NCBI GenBank assembly: GCA_047967505.1
Contig: CM106540.1
Strand: one strand, 5' to 3'
DNA length: 64,000 nucleotides
From: Dipteris shenzhenensis
Lineage: Eukaryota; Polypodiophyta; Polypodiopsida; Gleicheniales
A program made the position numbers and the translations under genes. Of the stretch, positions 1-12,454 are shown piece by piece. The notes under the pieces were generated by a model. That model ran no database searches. It was not told the origin of the DNA and worked only from the letters and a program-made list of their open reading frames with translations. How positions within the stretch are numbered: position 1 is the stretch's first letter; every line of letters begins with the position of its first letter.

Positions 1-1130
1 TGTTGAAAAGCAATTCTGGAATGGCTCGCACTAATGATGGCTTTCGTAATGGATTAGTTTGCAACGCATAGAAGTTAGAATGTAAACAACTTTTTGATCG
101 AAGCAATATTTGTTAGTTTCTCCTATTGCAAAGAGACGCTTGACATTTTGGCCTTCCCCTCCCTTCTTTGCCCTTTGATTGAAAATTTCCCATGATGCAT
201 AACTCTTCAAATAGACACAATTCTATGTGATAGACACCTAGAGGGACACTTCTATTTCTTTCAAGTAATAATCTTCATGTATTTCTTAGCAATTTTAAAA
301 TCCATAGCATTTGCACCTATTTACATTGCAGGTATTGCAAGTAACTGGTAATCATTGTTCCATATAACGACTTTTATTAAACAGGTACCTTTACTATTTC
401 TTGTGACATTCTTTATAAAAACTAAAAACAACAACAATAATCTTTGAAAAAAGATACATTATCCAATATGCAAAATACATAATGTGACTTACAAAATACA
501 AGATACACAATTATATGCAATGACAGAATCCACATTATACAAATGTACAAAATACATTATGCAATTTACAAGATCCCAAGGAATGGCACATTCCTTGGTC
601 TTATAATATTTGGAGAGAAATTGTACCAACTTTCCCCCACATGAACGTGTTGTTACACAAACATGTGGTTATATGTATTATGAAATTTGTACCTAGATGA
701 TCATGCTTTTGCATAATCATATGGTTATATACACTACCAACTTTCTATCTACTTCATGTGAAAATATGATCATGATCATATGGTTATATACACTGTGAAC
801 TTTATATCCACATCAATGTATGGTTGTATGCAAGATTTAATAAATGCTATGTGGTTATATATATCAATAAAACTAACATTTTTCAGGCATTTTCAATTGT
901 GTTCTATTTGTTGTATACTTTCATGATATATCTTTACATTTGCAATATAGAGTAAAGATGTGACTTATCAAATCAATTGAAACAACTTGTGATCTGCGAG
1001 CAATTGATATGATTAGTCAACTACGAGCACAACTAAAGACAAGTACTTTTCTGATATATTTGGTATCATTCATAGAAATGAAATGAACGTTTACAAAAAA
1101 ACAAGCATATGCTTTCTCATGCACATGGAG
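1..1130. other. AT-rich stretch with no supported gene
   Basis: I see no open coding region here. The stretch is AT-rich. Between about 660 and 870 a short motif of the form TGGTTATAT recurs five times at irregular spacing, suggesting an old degenerate tandem repeat. The 5' terminus of the Helitron that starts to be readable near 1136 may lie inside it, but I could not identify a terminus. Confidence 0.4.
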
Positions 1131-1135
1131 AGATT

Positions 1136-3680
1136 ATCCACTTGAGTGTGCAGTACTATTTCATGTTCGACTACAAAGATTCTTGTCCAAATATGTTATA
1201 TCCAACAAAGGACTACTAGGAAGAGTCGAGCATCACATAGTGAGATACGAAACCCAGAATCATGGATCAATGCATGCTCATATAATGTTGTGGATTAAGG
1301 AGGATGATATCAATATATAGCAAATCAAATTGATGCATATATATTGTACCTGAATGACTCAAATACACTACTTGAGAATTCCTTGGAAAAGAAGCTTCAT
1401 GAGAAAATTTATACATGTTGAGCAGCATGCAAGTCGATGGATTCTAATAACAACCACAGATGCAAATATAGATTTCCATTTGGTATCCATCCATAAACTA
1501 GGCTGACGTTGGATCCTCTTACACATAGATGGCTCTATTATCGCCCATCCCTTGAGCATCAAAACATTGTCCAATATCATGCTAGCATACTATTGTTGTG
1601 GCAAGCACACATGAACATTCAAAGAATAACAAATATAGGCCTATCATACTACCTCTTAAAGTATGCTATGAAAACATAGCCGATGGGACATATGAACTTG
1701 AACATGGCGGATGCAAAGCTTCTCGAACTTGAGAATCATTTGAAGTTAAAAATGATAGTTGCATGTATTTTATCAAGCCAACATCACCAACAGAGGCAGC
1801 ACTATCATGCTTGCAAATTCTGACTATACAAAGAAGCGAGGCTGTATACTTCATAGACTCATCTCCACCATCACTGCGCCAATGATATCTTCAAGAGTAC
1901 TATGTCACAACAATGCATCCAGTAGATACGTATCGTGATCGACCAAACATCATGGAAAACCTCACATTCTATGAATTTTGGAAGAAATATGAGATTTAAA
2001 AAGGCACGCGCAAGAACAATTCAATCTAATTATTAAGGATTCTTTTGGTAATAACTATCTATACCCCTCCACATGCATTGTATGCTTCACAGATTACCAT
2101 CCTGTTCATCATTTTGATGGATTTTTCTATAATTTGCTACTAAAGCACATACATTTTAGAAATAAAAATGAGCTCATTTCCCAAGCAAATCAATCAAAGT
2201 CATACTTATATGACAACTCATACAAACAAAAGATGACATTGTATCAATCATCCAACTAATAAATATAATTCTGCAAAAGAGTCCATTATGTGCATTGAAT
2301 GGAAATTGTATAACATCAACAAATCTTGATGAAGGAGACAACATCAACAATAGATCTCGAATCTCAATCCTTTGAATGATAGACGAGTTCAAGGAATTTG
2401 AAAAAGCAACTCTATCATCTGAGCAACAAGATGTTTATGATAAAATTACTAAATTACCAAGACGCCTTCATGTGATTTGTGGTACACCAGGATTGGGAAA
2501 GACCTTCATGGTCAAAGACATCACTCACAAGTACATAAATCAAGGAAAATCGGTTGTTCTTATAGCTACAATAGGTGCAGCAACACTAAGACTTAGCCGC
2601 TTAGCAACTACAGTCCATCATCAGTTTGCTCTTCCAAAGAAGCATAACATGTTTTGTGCATCGCTTCCAGTAACAGACAAACGCTATCAAGACCTAAAAT
2701 CTATAGATGTCATGATGACGACTTGCCAAATGCTAAACATGGTTGTCAAATAGTTATGCAAGGATTGTAATCAAACACTACTACAACCATTCGGGAAAAA
2801 ATTTGCTCTTATTTGGAGACATGGCACAACTATCGCCTGTGTGCAAGTCAAAATTCAAGACAACCAGTACTGTCAAAAAAACCACATTTGTAACTCAGGC
2901 TTTTGGACAATTGCTAAATACTCATTTATACAAACATCCATGCACCATCCTGAAGATCTTGCATATGTCGATTTCTTAAATATTATTAGAATACGACAGC
3001 CCAACATAAAAAAGATTCAATACTACTTAGGAAACTTGATCACAATGAAACTAAGGTAGCCAAATTCATTGACAACAATACAACTATACTCTGTACTCAT
3101 CAAAACGACACATGCCACTATAGTGAGCTCATTCTTCATAAACAATTTAGTGAAAGACAAATCAAGAAAATTAAAGTGACTTCAATGCAAAAAGCATATT
3201 CGAGTTACAAGAATGGCTAAAGGATTTTGATTTTCACTCAATACAAGAAATCACAATCGAAGCACAAATTATGATCACTGAGAATATAGATCTCTCTATT
3301 GGAGCTACAAATGGTGCGATTGCAATAATTTTTGCATTAGATAATGACAACCAAACGAACAATTTAATGAAAATTCATGCAAAGATTATATCAACTAACG
3401 AAAAGATTACACTTCAATGATCTAAACAAAAACGACAGGTTCTAAACTCAATATGGTATCACAAGACAACCTTTCTAGTAACCCTTACATATGCAATCAC
3501 TGGACACAAATCTCAAGGATGCACGCATAGTGGAAAGGTTGTTGTTGTGATACGAAAATCATTTGCACCTAGACTAACATACATACTGCTCTCTCAAGTT
3601 ACAACTTGGTGACAACTACGAATTCTAAATCGAATTTCACCATCTGGTTTCATTCACATGCCATCTAAATTCTGATTGTG
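1136..3680 (+). pseudogene. Degenerate Helitron Rep/helicase polyprotein
   Basis: This is the relic of a rolling-circle Helitron transposase. The N-terminal part has the Rep (HUH endonuclease) signature: a stretch reading LLGRVEHHIVRYE is followed by MHAHIMLW, whose H-A-H (1273-1281) is the two-histidine metal site. Further on are CKYRFPFG (about 1460), HMNIQRITNIGLSYYLLKYA (about 1610-1670) and RDRPNIMENLTFYEFW (about 1937-1985), all typical of plant Helitron Rep. The second half is a PIF1-like SF1B helicase: Walker A GTPGLGKT (about 2482-2505), a Walker B-like region LLFGDMAQLSPV (about 2800-2835) and the C-terminal motif AITGHKSQGCTHSGKV (about 3493-3540). The reading frame is broken by many stops and frameshifts, so the element is dead. 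Family assignment is firm; the element ends are not determined. Confidence 0.85.
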
Positions 3681-4487
3681 TAAGTCTGGTTATATTATGT
3701 AGGAAAAAAATTGAATTTTAATGACTACACAACCGCAGATGAGGTAAATCTCATATCATTATTGAAAAAGTGGGGGTCTCATTCACATAGATGTTAATTA
3801 CTATCATATTCATTGCTACATATAATTCGTCTTCCTTCATTCTACCTTAAATTGTTTGTCTGCATATTTTCAATCAATTTAAAAACAAAGCTTGATTGGC
3901 TCAACAAGATCATAAGAAATTCGCAAAAAGAAGAAAGGGGCAAAGTTACTTCTTGTATACAGCTCAGATGCGACTCACAAACATGGCAAGAAAAGAGCCA
4001 CAGGAATACATTTATGGATGGAGCATACTCAAGAGCTCAGGAATTTCATGGATGACAATCAAAGTCCTTGAGATGTAATCTAAAGGAAAGGAGTCTTTGA
4101 GATGTAATCTTGTGATCTGCGTGTAATCTATTGAATTATTTTCTCCAAATTTTTTACTTGGGCACTATATTTGTTTTAGGATAACACCAGCATGTCCCGT
4201 TTGCTTCTATTATTATGTGGGTCAGCGTTTGCTTACGTACAACCAATCGCTACACCCAAAAATTAAGTGCCACCAACACGATGGTTTGCTTCTATTATTA
4301 CAAGGATATTAACTTAACTGCCACCAGTGCAATGGTTGGTTGCAAAATAGGAATATAATTGCCACCAGCGCGGTGATTTGCTTCTATTATTATTATTACA
4401 AGACAAGATGAATGGCATACAATTCATTTGTTTAGGATTGTGGATTAGTTATGGGATTTCATATTTCTCAATGTAAGTGCAGGTGTT
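3681..4487. other. Non-coding, with copies of a palindromic repeat module
   Basis: No gene is visible. From about 4150 to 4440, and again at about 5505-5610, a module recurs that contains CCACCAG, a variable G/C-rich core and GGTGGTTTGCTTCTATTATTA. The CCACC...GGTGG arms form a short inverted repeat. The duplicated modules flank the unexplained stretch 4600-5500 and may be decayed ends of one repeat, but I cannot name it. Confidence 0.35.
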
Positions 4488-4539
<52 letters not shown>

Positions 4540-4597
4540 TGTATGTATGTATGTATGTATGTATGTATGTATGTATGTATGTATGTATGTATGTATA
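4488..4597. repeat. Compound microsatellite (TA)n-(TATG)n
   Basis: About 24 bases of alternating TA are followed without interruption by about 20 units of the tetranucleotide TATG. The tetranucleotide part probably arose from the dinucleotide by substitution and slippage. Confidence 0.97.
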
Positions 4598-4690
4598 TGC
4601 ATTATTATAATATTTCTAAAGTGACTGAAGTGATGTTTTCTTAGCTATGTGACAAGATAGTGCCCTTTGACAAGCCCAAGACCATAATTT

Positions 4691-4786
4691 GAGATGAAAG
4701 ATTTTGATTAAACAACTAATGTGAGACAAAAGATTTCGATTAAACAACTAATGTGAGACAAAAGATTTTGATTAAACAATCGAATG
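4691..4786. repeat. Three tandem copies of a 32-bp unit
   Basis: The unit begins GAGA(T/C)(G/A)AAAGATTT and runs through TTAAACAACTAATGT. Three copies follow head to tail with a constant 32-bp period; the first two differ at only a few positions and the third diverges at its end. Confidence 0.85.
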
Positions 4787-4869
4787 ATGAGAGGTGTGAG
4801 ATGCAGACACAACTAAGAGCCCATTATAAAATCTAGCCCCAAAACTCAGTACACCAATCCACCTACCAC

Positions 4870-6480
4870 AAATCTATGGCATGCCCAAAAGACTTTGGAA
4901 TGCTCATGTTCTATCTAAGAAGAATGTTGGATGACCTCCTTGCAGAAACAGACCCAAAAATGAGGAGGAAAATAGCTGCAAGGAGGACATGCTTCGCAAT
5001 TGGCTGTATGACTTGGAGTTGGCAAAGATGTTGAATATTAATTTCCCTGGCTATCATTTTCACTACTCCTTTAAGGTACTTGGTCAAGCTCATGATGTAG
5101 GTATATAGAGCACCAATACTAATGAAGAGGACCCCGAGCAAAAGGAGGAGTTATTATGGGCGTACAAGTTGACAAAGGCAAGCAAGAAGTTGGTAGTCCG
5201 AGTGTGTAATGAGGTCTGCAATATTTCATCAAACTCGCCTAAAGAGCTAGGAGATGCTTGCTATAGAGAGATTGATAAGATAGTTGGGAAATGTCATCAT
5301 ATTTTTCAAAAAGTCTTGCAAGCATTTCTTGGACTCCCATCATCCATAATCTATGGTGCTCGTAATACTTGATTTTATGTTGACTTGCTTCCATGTCAAT
5401 ACTTAAATGTTTTATGCCTGGTGGTTGAAATATGACAGTTAAAGATAACCACCAATCTAAAGGGTATTATTTTAGTGTAGCACTATGCAATGAATTTTAG
5501 GATAGCATGGCAGTAGTGCAGAATAAGTGGTTGCCAGCACAATGCTTGGTTGCACACTAGGATATCAACAGCCACCAGTGTGGTGGCTTGCTTCTATTAT
5601 TACAAGATGAATGGCTTTGTGGATGTGTGGATTCATTATGGTATTTAATAAAACCAACACGGTGCTTGTTTGGGATATACTAAAAAAATGGATGGGATTT
5701 ATTGTTTGGGATTTACAAAAACAAGTGCGGTGGTTAGTTTGGGATTTACTAAAAGAAGCGGTCTCAAATACATTTCCATTTTCCAAGATAAGTGGAATAT
5801 TTATTTCCTTGCAATGAGACTATATTTTCTTAGTGCTATCTTAGTCGTCCTTGTCCATCGCTCCAAGACACCCCAAGATGTGCTCATGCATGTCTAAATT
5901 CAATTTGAGGACACACTTTCCCTTCTTTTGTTGTGGCACAGGTTGCATCCAAAACTTAATAGCTCTTACTAGATGAGAGTACACAAATGTTTGTGGACTC
6001 TTATGTAGCAGTTGGTAATTGCAACCTCTCTTGGAGGCTTTTTTGTACCAAAAAGCTCCGACTACTACATCCTACTTCTCATTGGTTGTTCCCCGATTAT
6101 CATTAAATTCTAGCTCAATCTTGTGCTTAGGTTTTGTGAACTACAACAAAAAGTATGGGTTATCTTTCTTATTCTCGTCAAAGGCAGTGACAACTGCAAA
6201 GTTATCCCCCTCTTACAGACAGTCAGTGAGGTCATCTCGAAACTCTCCCCAAACTATATGAGTCATTGTTTTTCTCTCCATTATTTGTCACTCCATCTGA
6301 ACATAGAGGAAAAACTTGAACTCGCTCCCATGTCTTCACAGTCGCAATGTTCTCACAATCATCCTGATCCCCTATGATGCACACATTGCAGAAGCAAGAA
6401 AGTTTTCTTGTTTTAATCAGCTAGTTGTTTGAAAAGCCTCATATGCTGTGCAGACCATGAACTCCTTTAATTTCCTTGCA
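4870..6480. other. No recognisable gene; possible coding relics
   Basis: A short plus-strand reading frame at 5169-5372 looks protein-like in composition, and fragments of a related reading continue upstream through frameshifts from about 4890. I recognise no domain. At about 5640-5770 a unit containing GGGATTTACTAAAA recurs three times. The rest to 6480 shows nothing I can support. Confidence 0.25.
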
Positions 6481-6486
6481 ATTATG

Positions 6487-7460
6487 CTAGCTTCTCCTTT
6501 GCACTTCATCCACTTTCACTTCATGGAACACTCTGCATACTATACTAGTCTTAAGGCCTTGTTTACTGTATGTTGAATGCGTGTCTATGGGGAGGTTGGT
6601 TGTAAGCCATGTTACAACATCATGGGAATCATTGAGTTTTTCTTGAGGACATGTTAATTGGTGTTTAAACATAGCTTGCTTAATAACAACACCACATCCA
6701 TCATGTTCACCCTTGCCATGGCTACACCCCGAGAAATTCTACTTCATGTTTAGCCGGTCAGGGATTTGAACCTTGAGACAAAGTAGAATCCACGGGCTGA
6801 TTTAAATTGAGAGGCAACACCATCTGACCACACCCAATGTCGTTTTATATTTTTTGCATTGGGATTTTTCTTTTTCAGCCATTCCCAATGCAGTGAAAAA
6901 GTATGCTGCACAAATACCGTGTCATGTTCCTTATCATCTGAAATGAAATGGTATATGTGTTGCACTGACCTGGACTCCTGTGAGTCAACAAGAAGATTGG
7001 CATCAATCGTAGAAGAATCAAGAAAATGATTGTACGTGATATGCACAAGAATTTTATCTGCTTGTTGCACCAGTGAGCACTTTGTATGTCATCTTGTTCT
7101 TGAAATGAATAATTTTCGCCAAAATCTATGATAGAGACAATAGTGTCATGGTGAAAATTGGCAAGGCATGTCTTGAAGTGCTTATCCTTCTAGCCGGCCG
7201 TGAAATTATGAAGCACATATTTTGGGATGGATTGAACCACATGACCTATAAGCTCCCTTGGCTGAGTGCTCTTATGTGATAGTAGCCATCTCTCTTTTAA
7301 TGGATCCTTCAACATTGGCATTTTCAAACCTTCCCCATTTTAGAGCAACGTGGTTGTCTTCCCTCATTTCATTTGGATAGACATGAAATGTTGTCTTCTT
7401 CAGCTTCATACTACAATGCTCCAAAAGAGGACAACCACCTTGGAAGAACGAAGCCATGGA
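6487..7460 (-). pseudogene. Relic of a transposase-like gene with SDG..QFK motif
   Basis: Reading the minus strand from 7457 down, several frames join into one protein broken by frameshifts and stops. Recognisable blocks are IIDFGENYSFQEQDDIQSAH (about 7135-7070), HWVWSDGVASQFKSARGFYF (about 6840-6780) and FSGCSHGKGEHDGCGVVIKQ (about 6745-6665), followed by a basic tail to 6487. I have seen this combination in uncharacterised repeated proteins of plants and animals. The conserved acidic residues in these blocks (IDF-E, SDG, HGKGEHDG) would suit a DDE/D nuclease, so a transposase is my inference rather than an established family name. The gene is clearly dead: at least two frameshifts and a stop interrupt it near 7260, 7070 and 6745. 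Confidence 0.5.
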
Positions 7461-7689
7461 AGGGTTTCTGACCCCTTCTCACCCCGTTCCAACACAGGCA
7501 ATTCCATCAAAAAGCTAGATCCGATGATGTCAATCACCTCGCCAAAAAGGAAAAAATCCAACACCCCATGGGCAGAAGTTTCACAAGCGTTGGGTTGTGA
7601 CAAAGCTCTTGAATCCCAAGGCTACTATCAAGACAAGCAATACGCTTGGATTCCAAAGCTTCCAACAACATAGAATACACAACCTCAAC

Positions 7690-8345
7690 TCACTGGATTC
7701 GTAAGGTAGTGACACAAGAACCTACATCAGCTCCTAAGGTAGTTCCACAAGAACCTACCCTCGAGCCTAGCATGACAGACCATTCTGCGAACCCAAAGAA
7801 TATCATGATGCCATGTATAGTGTGACTCAATGAAAAAATTGCCAAGGTCATCGAGGGAGCAACACAAGAACTGACCCCTAAAAGCAGGGTAGTTAGCCAA
7901 GAACCTTCCTCCAAGCCCATGCAAACACCACCGAAAGTCACCGTCCTCAGGGTACTACCACCCTTGTTGTCACCATACCTACTCCTCCTATCAAATCAAA
8001 GGCCACAGAACCATAAGAACCCCCCTGCTTTGGGTACAGCCACATAAGAACCTACGCACCTTGTGTTGAGAGAGGTCCATCAAAGTGAACACTGTAGCGC
8101 TGATACACAAGATGATGTACAAACTTAGCAGATCCTCTACTTGGCTGATGATGAGATATGCTACTGTTTGGAATTCAACTCAGCATCATTCCACATAATC
8201 GACCCTTCCTTCAGGTGCACGATCATAAAGTCTAGGTCTAGGTGAGTCTCTATGGTAGGCATATCAGTAGCTCACAACTCCTTGGTATTCACAATACACC
8301 CACCCACAGTCATGGTCAGCATTAGGTGAATACAACTGATACATT
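7690..8345 (+). pseudogene. Unrecognised degenerate coding region with QEPT repeats
   Basis: One plus-strand frame can be followed from about 7700 to 8340 with only scattered stops. Its first half is proline-rich and repeats the pattern V-x-QEPT-x-x-P (for example TQEPTSAPKVVPQEPTLEPS). The second half contains YLADDEICYCLEFNSASFHI, which reads like folded protein. I cannot assign a family; a retroelement polyprotein is possible. The stops argue against a live gene. Confidence 0.3.
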
Positions 8346-8504
8346 TTTGCATTTTTACATTTTTGCATCCTCACATGCTGACCTCATAAGTCTATGCATC
8401 TCCAAGTCTATCTACCATATTTCTTGTCCTGGGTAGCACCCTCAACATTAGCATTCCCCCCTCAACAACTCTGACAACTGTCAACCCAATGACCTGTCAC
8501 CATA

Positions 8505-8770
8505 CTTCCATCCCACCAGATTGTTGCCTTACTACCATCCCACTGGATTGTCACCTTAGCCATCTCGTCGAATCATCATCTTAGCCATCCCACCGGATTG
8601 TTGTCTTAGCCATCCTACCAAATCGTTACCATACAATCATCCCGTCGGATCGTCGCCTTATTGCCATCCCGTTAGATCGTAGCCTTGCTACCATCCTACC
8701 AGATTGTTCCTTACTGCCATCCCACCAAATTGTCGTCTTAGCTATCCCTCCAAATCATCACCTTATGCTA
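8505..8770. repeat. Degenerate minisatellite, unit about 30 bp
   Basis: Roughly nine tandem copies of a unit close to CCATCCCACCGGATTGT followed by GCCTTA and a few variable bases. Copies differ by 10-25 percent and the period varies slightly between about 24 and 33 bp, which indicates an old array. Confidence 0.85.
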
Positions 8771-8982
8771 TCCCTTGGTTGGTGGGATACTCAAAACTAT
8801 AAAGGAACCCCTTATCCCCCCGGATCGTCGTGTTAGCAAAAACTATCAAACTCTGTTAATTTTTGCCATAATTCCCACAGCTCCTTGCCTCTTTCCATAC
8901 TACCCACCAGCCACCATTTGAATGTCCTCAGCCTCCTCCTCCTCCATAGACTTATTCAGTTACCCTCCTGTCCTCTTTATTT

Positions 8983-10750
8983 CCAATGGATCCCAAAAAT
9001 GAATTCTTCAAATTCAAAAGGAAACTCGGTCTCCACCCCTCAAATGCAGCACTTAACGATCCATTGCACATCGGCCCATATGAATCCCAAAGCATGCCCT
9101 CAGGGTCCAGGATGCCATCCAATATCCCTATAGCCGAACTACAAACTAAGGAGGAGATCACGACTCAATAGAGCCATCAAGAGCCACCAATAGTGGCTAC
9201 CACCCCTCCTTCTTGATCTTCCAAGAAGCTCACACCAGCTCCAGCACAAGGGGACTACAAAGTCATAAAGTCACTGGCACACTCTCTGCTTGGGGAAGCC
9301 TGGCTCCAGTAACTTAACCACTGCACTATCCACTCCAAATACATGTATGAGGGTTAAGATTAAACCCTCTATCACCACAATGCAACCGCATACCAAGCGC
9401 TCAAGGATCCAGAGGTGAAGCATCCTTAGTGATGATAGGTCTCAACCCAGTTTGCCATGTCACCTTAACATGAAGTTACTTGGGAAGTTCATCGGCACTT
9501 ACAATCCAAATACACAGGCCAGCATACTCTATGATGCAATAGGTACCCCCCACTTCCACCACCTCAATGTGGATGCAGTGCGCTCTACCTTTGGCCTACC
9601 AATAGTTGTAGAAAAGTACACACACAAGAAGCATCTGCACATGCCCATCAGCAAGATCAGCAACTATGATAGGAAGAAAATCAAGGGCTGCATCCACTTC
9701 TCAGAGCTCATAGTGCCTGAACTGGACAAATTGGCAAGAGTGCTCCTGTTGTTGACCCAGGTCAAACACATGGACCACCATCAATATATAGTGCCGAACA
9801 TCCTTGTGAGGCTGGCAGAGCTGTAGGTCACGAACGGAGGTTATTTCTACACTCGGATGAGGGAGGACCTCAAGACACATGGCAATGTCTTGGGCAAACC
9901 CAATTCTTTACATGCCCGTACTTTACTACACATGTTGGAATAGTAGCTGCCAATTGAATATGACCTAGCCAACAAACAAGCCATAGGAGATGTTCCAATA
10001 GAAGAAGAGACAGTGGCGTCCGACCCCAAAAGGCTCAAAATTGATCCGAGTGTGACCCCATCAAGCTACCTTGCTCAACAACCACTCGATAATCAACTGA
10101 GAAATAAATATGAAGACCACCATAAATTGCGGGAATTCTCGAAGAGATAGAGACACCTCGAGGCCTCAAACCATCAATCTAAAGGTAAGGTGGCAGTCCA
10201 GGCCCCCATTAATGTGGAGATGTTTCAAGGGGAAGATACAGTAAATATGGGCCTCCACCTTGGGGAAGAAAGTATTCGCCCCACCTCCTCTTCTCAGTGA
10301 TCCCTAGACTACAGCCACCACAACAATATAACCCCAAGAGCCATCTTCTTTTTGTCATCGGCGGATCTTCCTCTTCTCCAAGGGCAGGGCTCAAAAAAGC
10401 CCTACATTTTAGCAGTGCACCTGAGTACCAAACACCTGGAGGATACAGTAAAATGTTGTCCGAATAGTTATCAAAGGTAGACAACACGAATCTCCAACTA
10501 CGGGATGCCATGGCCCAACTATTGAGAAAGCTACCCTAGACAAAAGCAGAGGAGTACATGGCCAAGGTTGAGGACCTAGAGATTACTATTACAAAGCCCA
10601 AGGACGAGCTCTCTGCCAATGAATCCCTAGTTCAAACCGTGATGGACCAGCTAGACAAGGCAGAATCAAAAGCCTCCAAACTACGAAAGAGTGGCAGTCA
10701 TAGGCCAAGGGAAGGTACGTATGCAAGGCACAGGGAGGGATCTGGCTGAC
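8983..10750 (+). pseudogene. Unrecognised degenerate coding region with coiled coil
   Basis: Several plus-strand frames look like pieces of one protein. A start at 8986 opens MDPKNEFFKFKRKLG; the longest clean piece, 9452-9826, holds KLLGKFIGTYNPNTQASILY and a lysine/histidine-rich centre; 9830-10100 continues with YFYTRMREDLKTHG; and 10558-10690 is a heptad-like helix (EDLEITITKPKDELSANES), a likely coiled coil. I recognise no catalytic motif. The layout (globular N-terminus, charged linker, coiled coil) could be a retroelement gag or a captured host gene; stops and frameshifts show it is no longer intact. Confidence 0.3.
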
Positions 10751-11259
10751 AAATCAAGATGCTTCAGGACCTCCTCGCAAAGGAGCAATCCCTCACTATC
10801 ACATTGCAATCCAAAAACGAGTAGCCACGCACCTCTGGACACCCAGAGGAGTCCACACTAGAAGACAGAGAGTAGCAGGGATTCACAATGTATAGGGAGG
10901 TCTTCGCACAACTTGCCACCTACACATTGTCCCCATGCACAATCCCCCAAACACTTCATATTCACTTTGATGCACTCCGCACACAAAATCTCATCTTCCA
11001 CATTGTCTCACCGCCCCTCTTTTGCCCAACACACTCCAGACCATCCTCCACCAAAATCTCGACCATTGTCACCCCATTCTAGCTATGTTCTACTTCTCCC
11101 TAGAGCTTCATACTGCCAGCCTATCCTTAGTCTGTCCCTCCAATCTTCAAGCCTTAGCCAATGTCCTGGAGCTGACTCAAATGCCTCTAGAAGTGTGCAC
11201 CATGTTGCTATGCTCTATCAGCCTCTCTGTCCTATAGTTTGATCGCCTCCTGTTGCTCT
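10751..11259. other. No supported gene
   Basis: The open frames here are pyrimidine-rich and lack recognisable protein features in any frame. I treat the stretch as unexplained spacer between the coding relic on its left and the LINE relic on its right. Confidence 0.3.
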
Positions 11260-11949
11260 CTAATCTGTCATAGTAGGGTCTCCCTGAGTCAGCATGTCTC
11301 AAGTAGATATAGGACAATGCACACCTAGCCTTGGAAGTGGATCAATCATGAGAGTGGACCGAAGCCGCTCCCCTCCTAGTAGAGGCAACGGTATCATCCC
11401 TTGATCTCATAATAGGCTAGGCAGGCACACAGGAAATGCTCCTCTTTCTCAGTCACTCCTAGTATGCAAAGCATAAATATCCGTTGCTCCCTAGGTAGTC
11501 ACATAGGAAATGCTCCTCTGTCTTAGTCACTCCTAGTATGCAAAGAATAAATATCCCTGGGTATGCCGTTTCCTCTCCCCATCTCGATCCTCAACTAGTG
11601 GAACGAAACATGCATCTATCCAATGGCAATCTGTAATGCATGCGAGACACCTCTATCCTAGAGATACTGGTGATTGATGATGAATCCCTACTCTGATACT
11701 CTCAGAAAGTGGTTAGGGTGGAACTAGGACTTGGTGGGGATCCCCCCCCAAGTTTGAGACGTATGGAGTTGAAGGAGACCTAACCGTATGATACGGTTGA
11801 TCTTATCTCGCAAGATCAACTCAAGGGGTGCATCCATGATGTACTGAAAAGGGGGGAGCATGTCCAACTGGATATCGTGCCTAGTAAATATTCGTGCATA
11901 CCATGTGTGGGCTCCACTCTCTATACTGAAGGCACATGGTGGAGAGGGA
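11260..11949 (-). mobile_element. LINE family A, 3' part of ORF2 and 3' UTR (relic)
   Basis: The sequence aligns by eye on the minus strand with the ORF2 C-terminal region of the longer LINE A copies at 28.3-29.3 kb and 47.1-47.7 kb: shared blocks include the stretch about GAAATGCTCCTC...CAGTCAC...CCTAG and the phrase CCTTGGAAGTGGATCA shared with the copy at 15.65 kb. It carries the C-terminal zinc-finger-like region in decayed form. The reverse transcriptase part is missing between here and the endonuclease relic at 12455, so this copy has an internal deletion or is two separate insertions. Confidence 0.55.
11431..11578. repeat. 74-bp tandem duplication inside LINE A relic
   Basis: The block beginning AGGAAATGCTCCTCT at 11431 is repeated from 11505 with very few differences. 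Both copies continue into CAGTCACTCCTAGTATGCAA. The period is 74 bp, so the duplication shifted any reading frame of the host element. Confidence 0.85.
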
Positions 11950-12454
11950 GAGAGAGAGAGAGGGTAGGCTAGGGAGAGATATAATGATACTCAAAGAGAG
12001 ACATAATGAAATGATAATGAAATAACAAGAGCAATGAACAAAATGAAAGTACTCACATGTAGACCAAAGAGCTTGTACCTTGATACTTGATTAATTTGAC
12101 ACTAGACAAGTACATCTCTTGTATAGAGCACACACACACATATGAACAATAATGCATATGGGATAACTCCAATGTGATACATGGCATCCATTGACACACT
12201 AGACTAGAACTCACTCTAAACGCACTAGAACACACCAAACTAGCTCATCTTGATTCCATTTCCTAACAGCTCCCCATGGAGGAAAGGTGAGTGACTACTG
12301 GAATGGAACCAAGAATAGAACATGACAATGATGGTCATCAAACTATGTAATGATAGAACTAGACATGGCTCCCATGCTAACTCAGAGGCAAGTGAGCATG
12401 GCTCAGAGGCTAGTGAGCATGGTATAGAATCGGAGCTCAACTAGCATGGCTCAT
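11950..12454 (-). mobile_element. Diverged LTR plus flank of the gag-only LTR element family
   Basis: From about 11990 to 12267 the sequence matches, in order, landmarks of the LTRs at 36805-37131 and 38958-39288: GTACTCACATG, CCAAAGAGCTTG, GGGATAACTCC, the CATGGCAT block, CACTAGACTA and an end near TTCCTAACA. Immediately beyond it the internal landmarks CCATGGAGGAAAGGTGAG and TACTGGAATGGAACCAAGAA match the region next to the polypurine tract of that element. This is therefore an older, truncated relative. It ends where the LINE endonuclease frame resumes near 12455. Confidence 0.65.

Noticed and set aside
4488-4597. Possible array of direct repeats with spacers (CRISPR-like)
   Set aside because: It is a simple microsatellite with no spacers; no cas genes occur and the DNA is eukaryotic.
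8505-8770. CRISPR-like array of about 30-bp repeats
   Set aside because: Units are contiguous and diverged, without unique spacers; it is a minisatellite.
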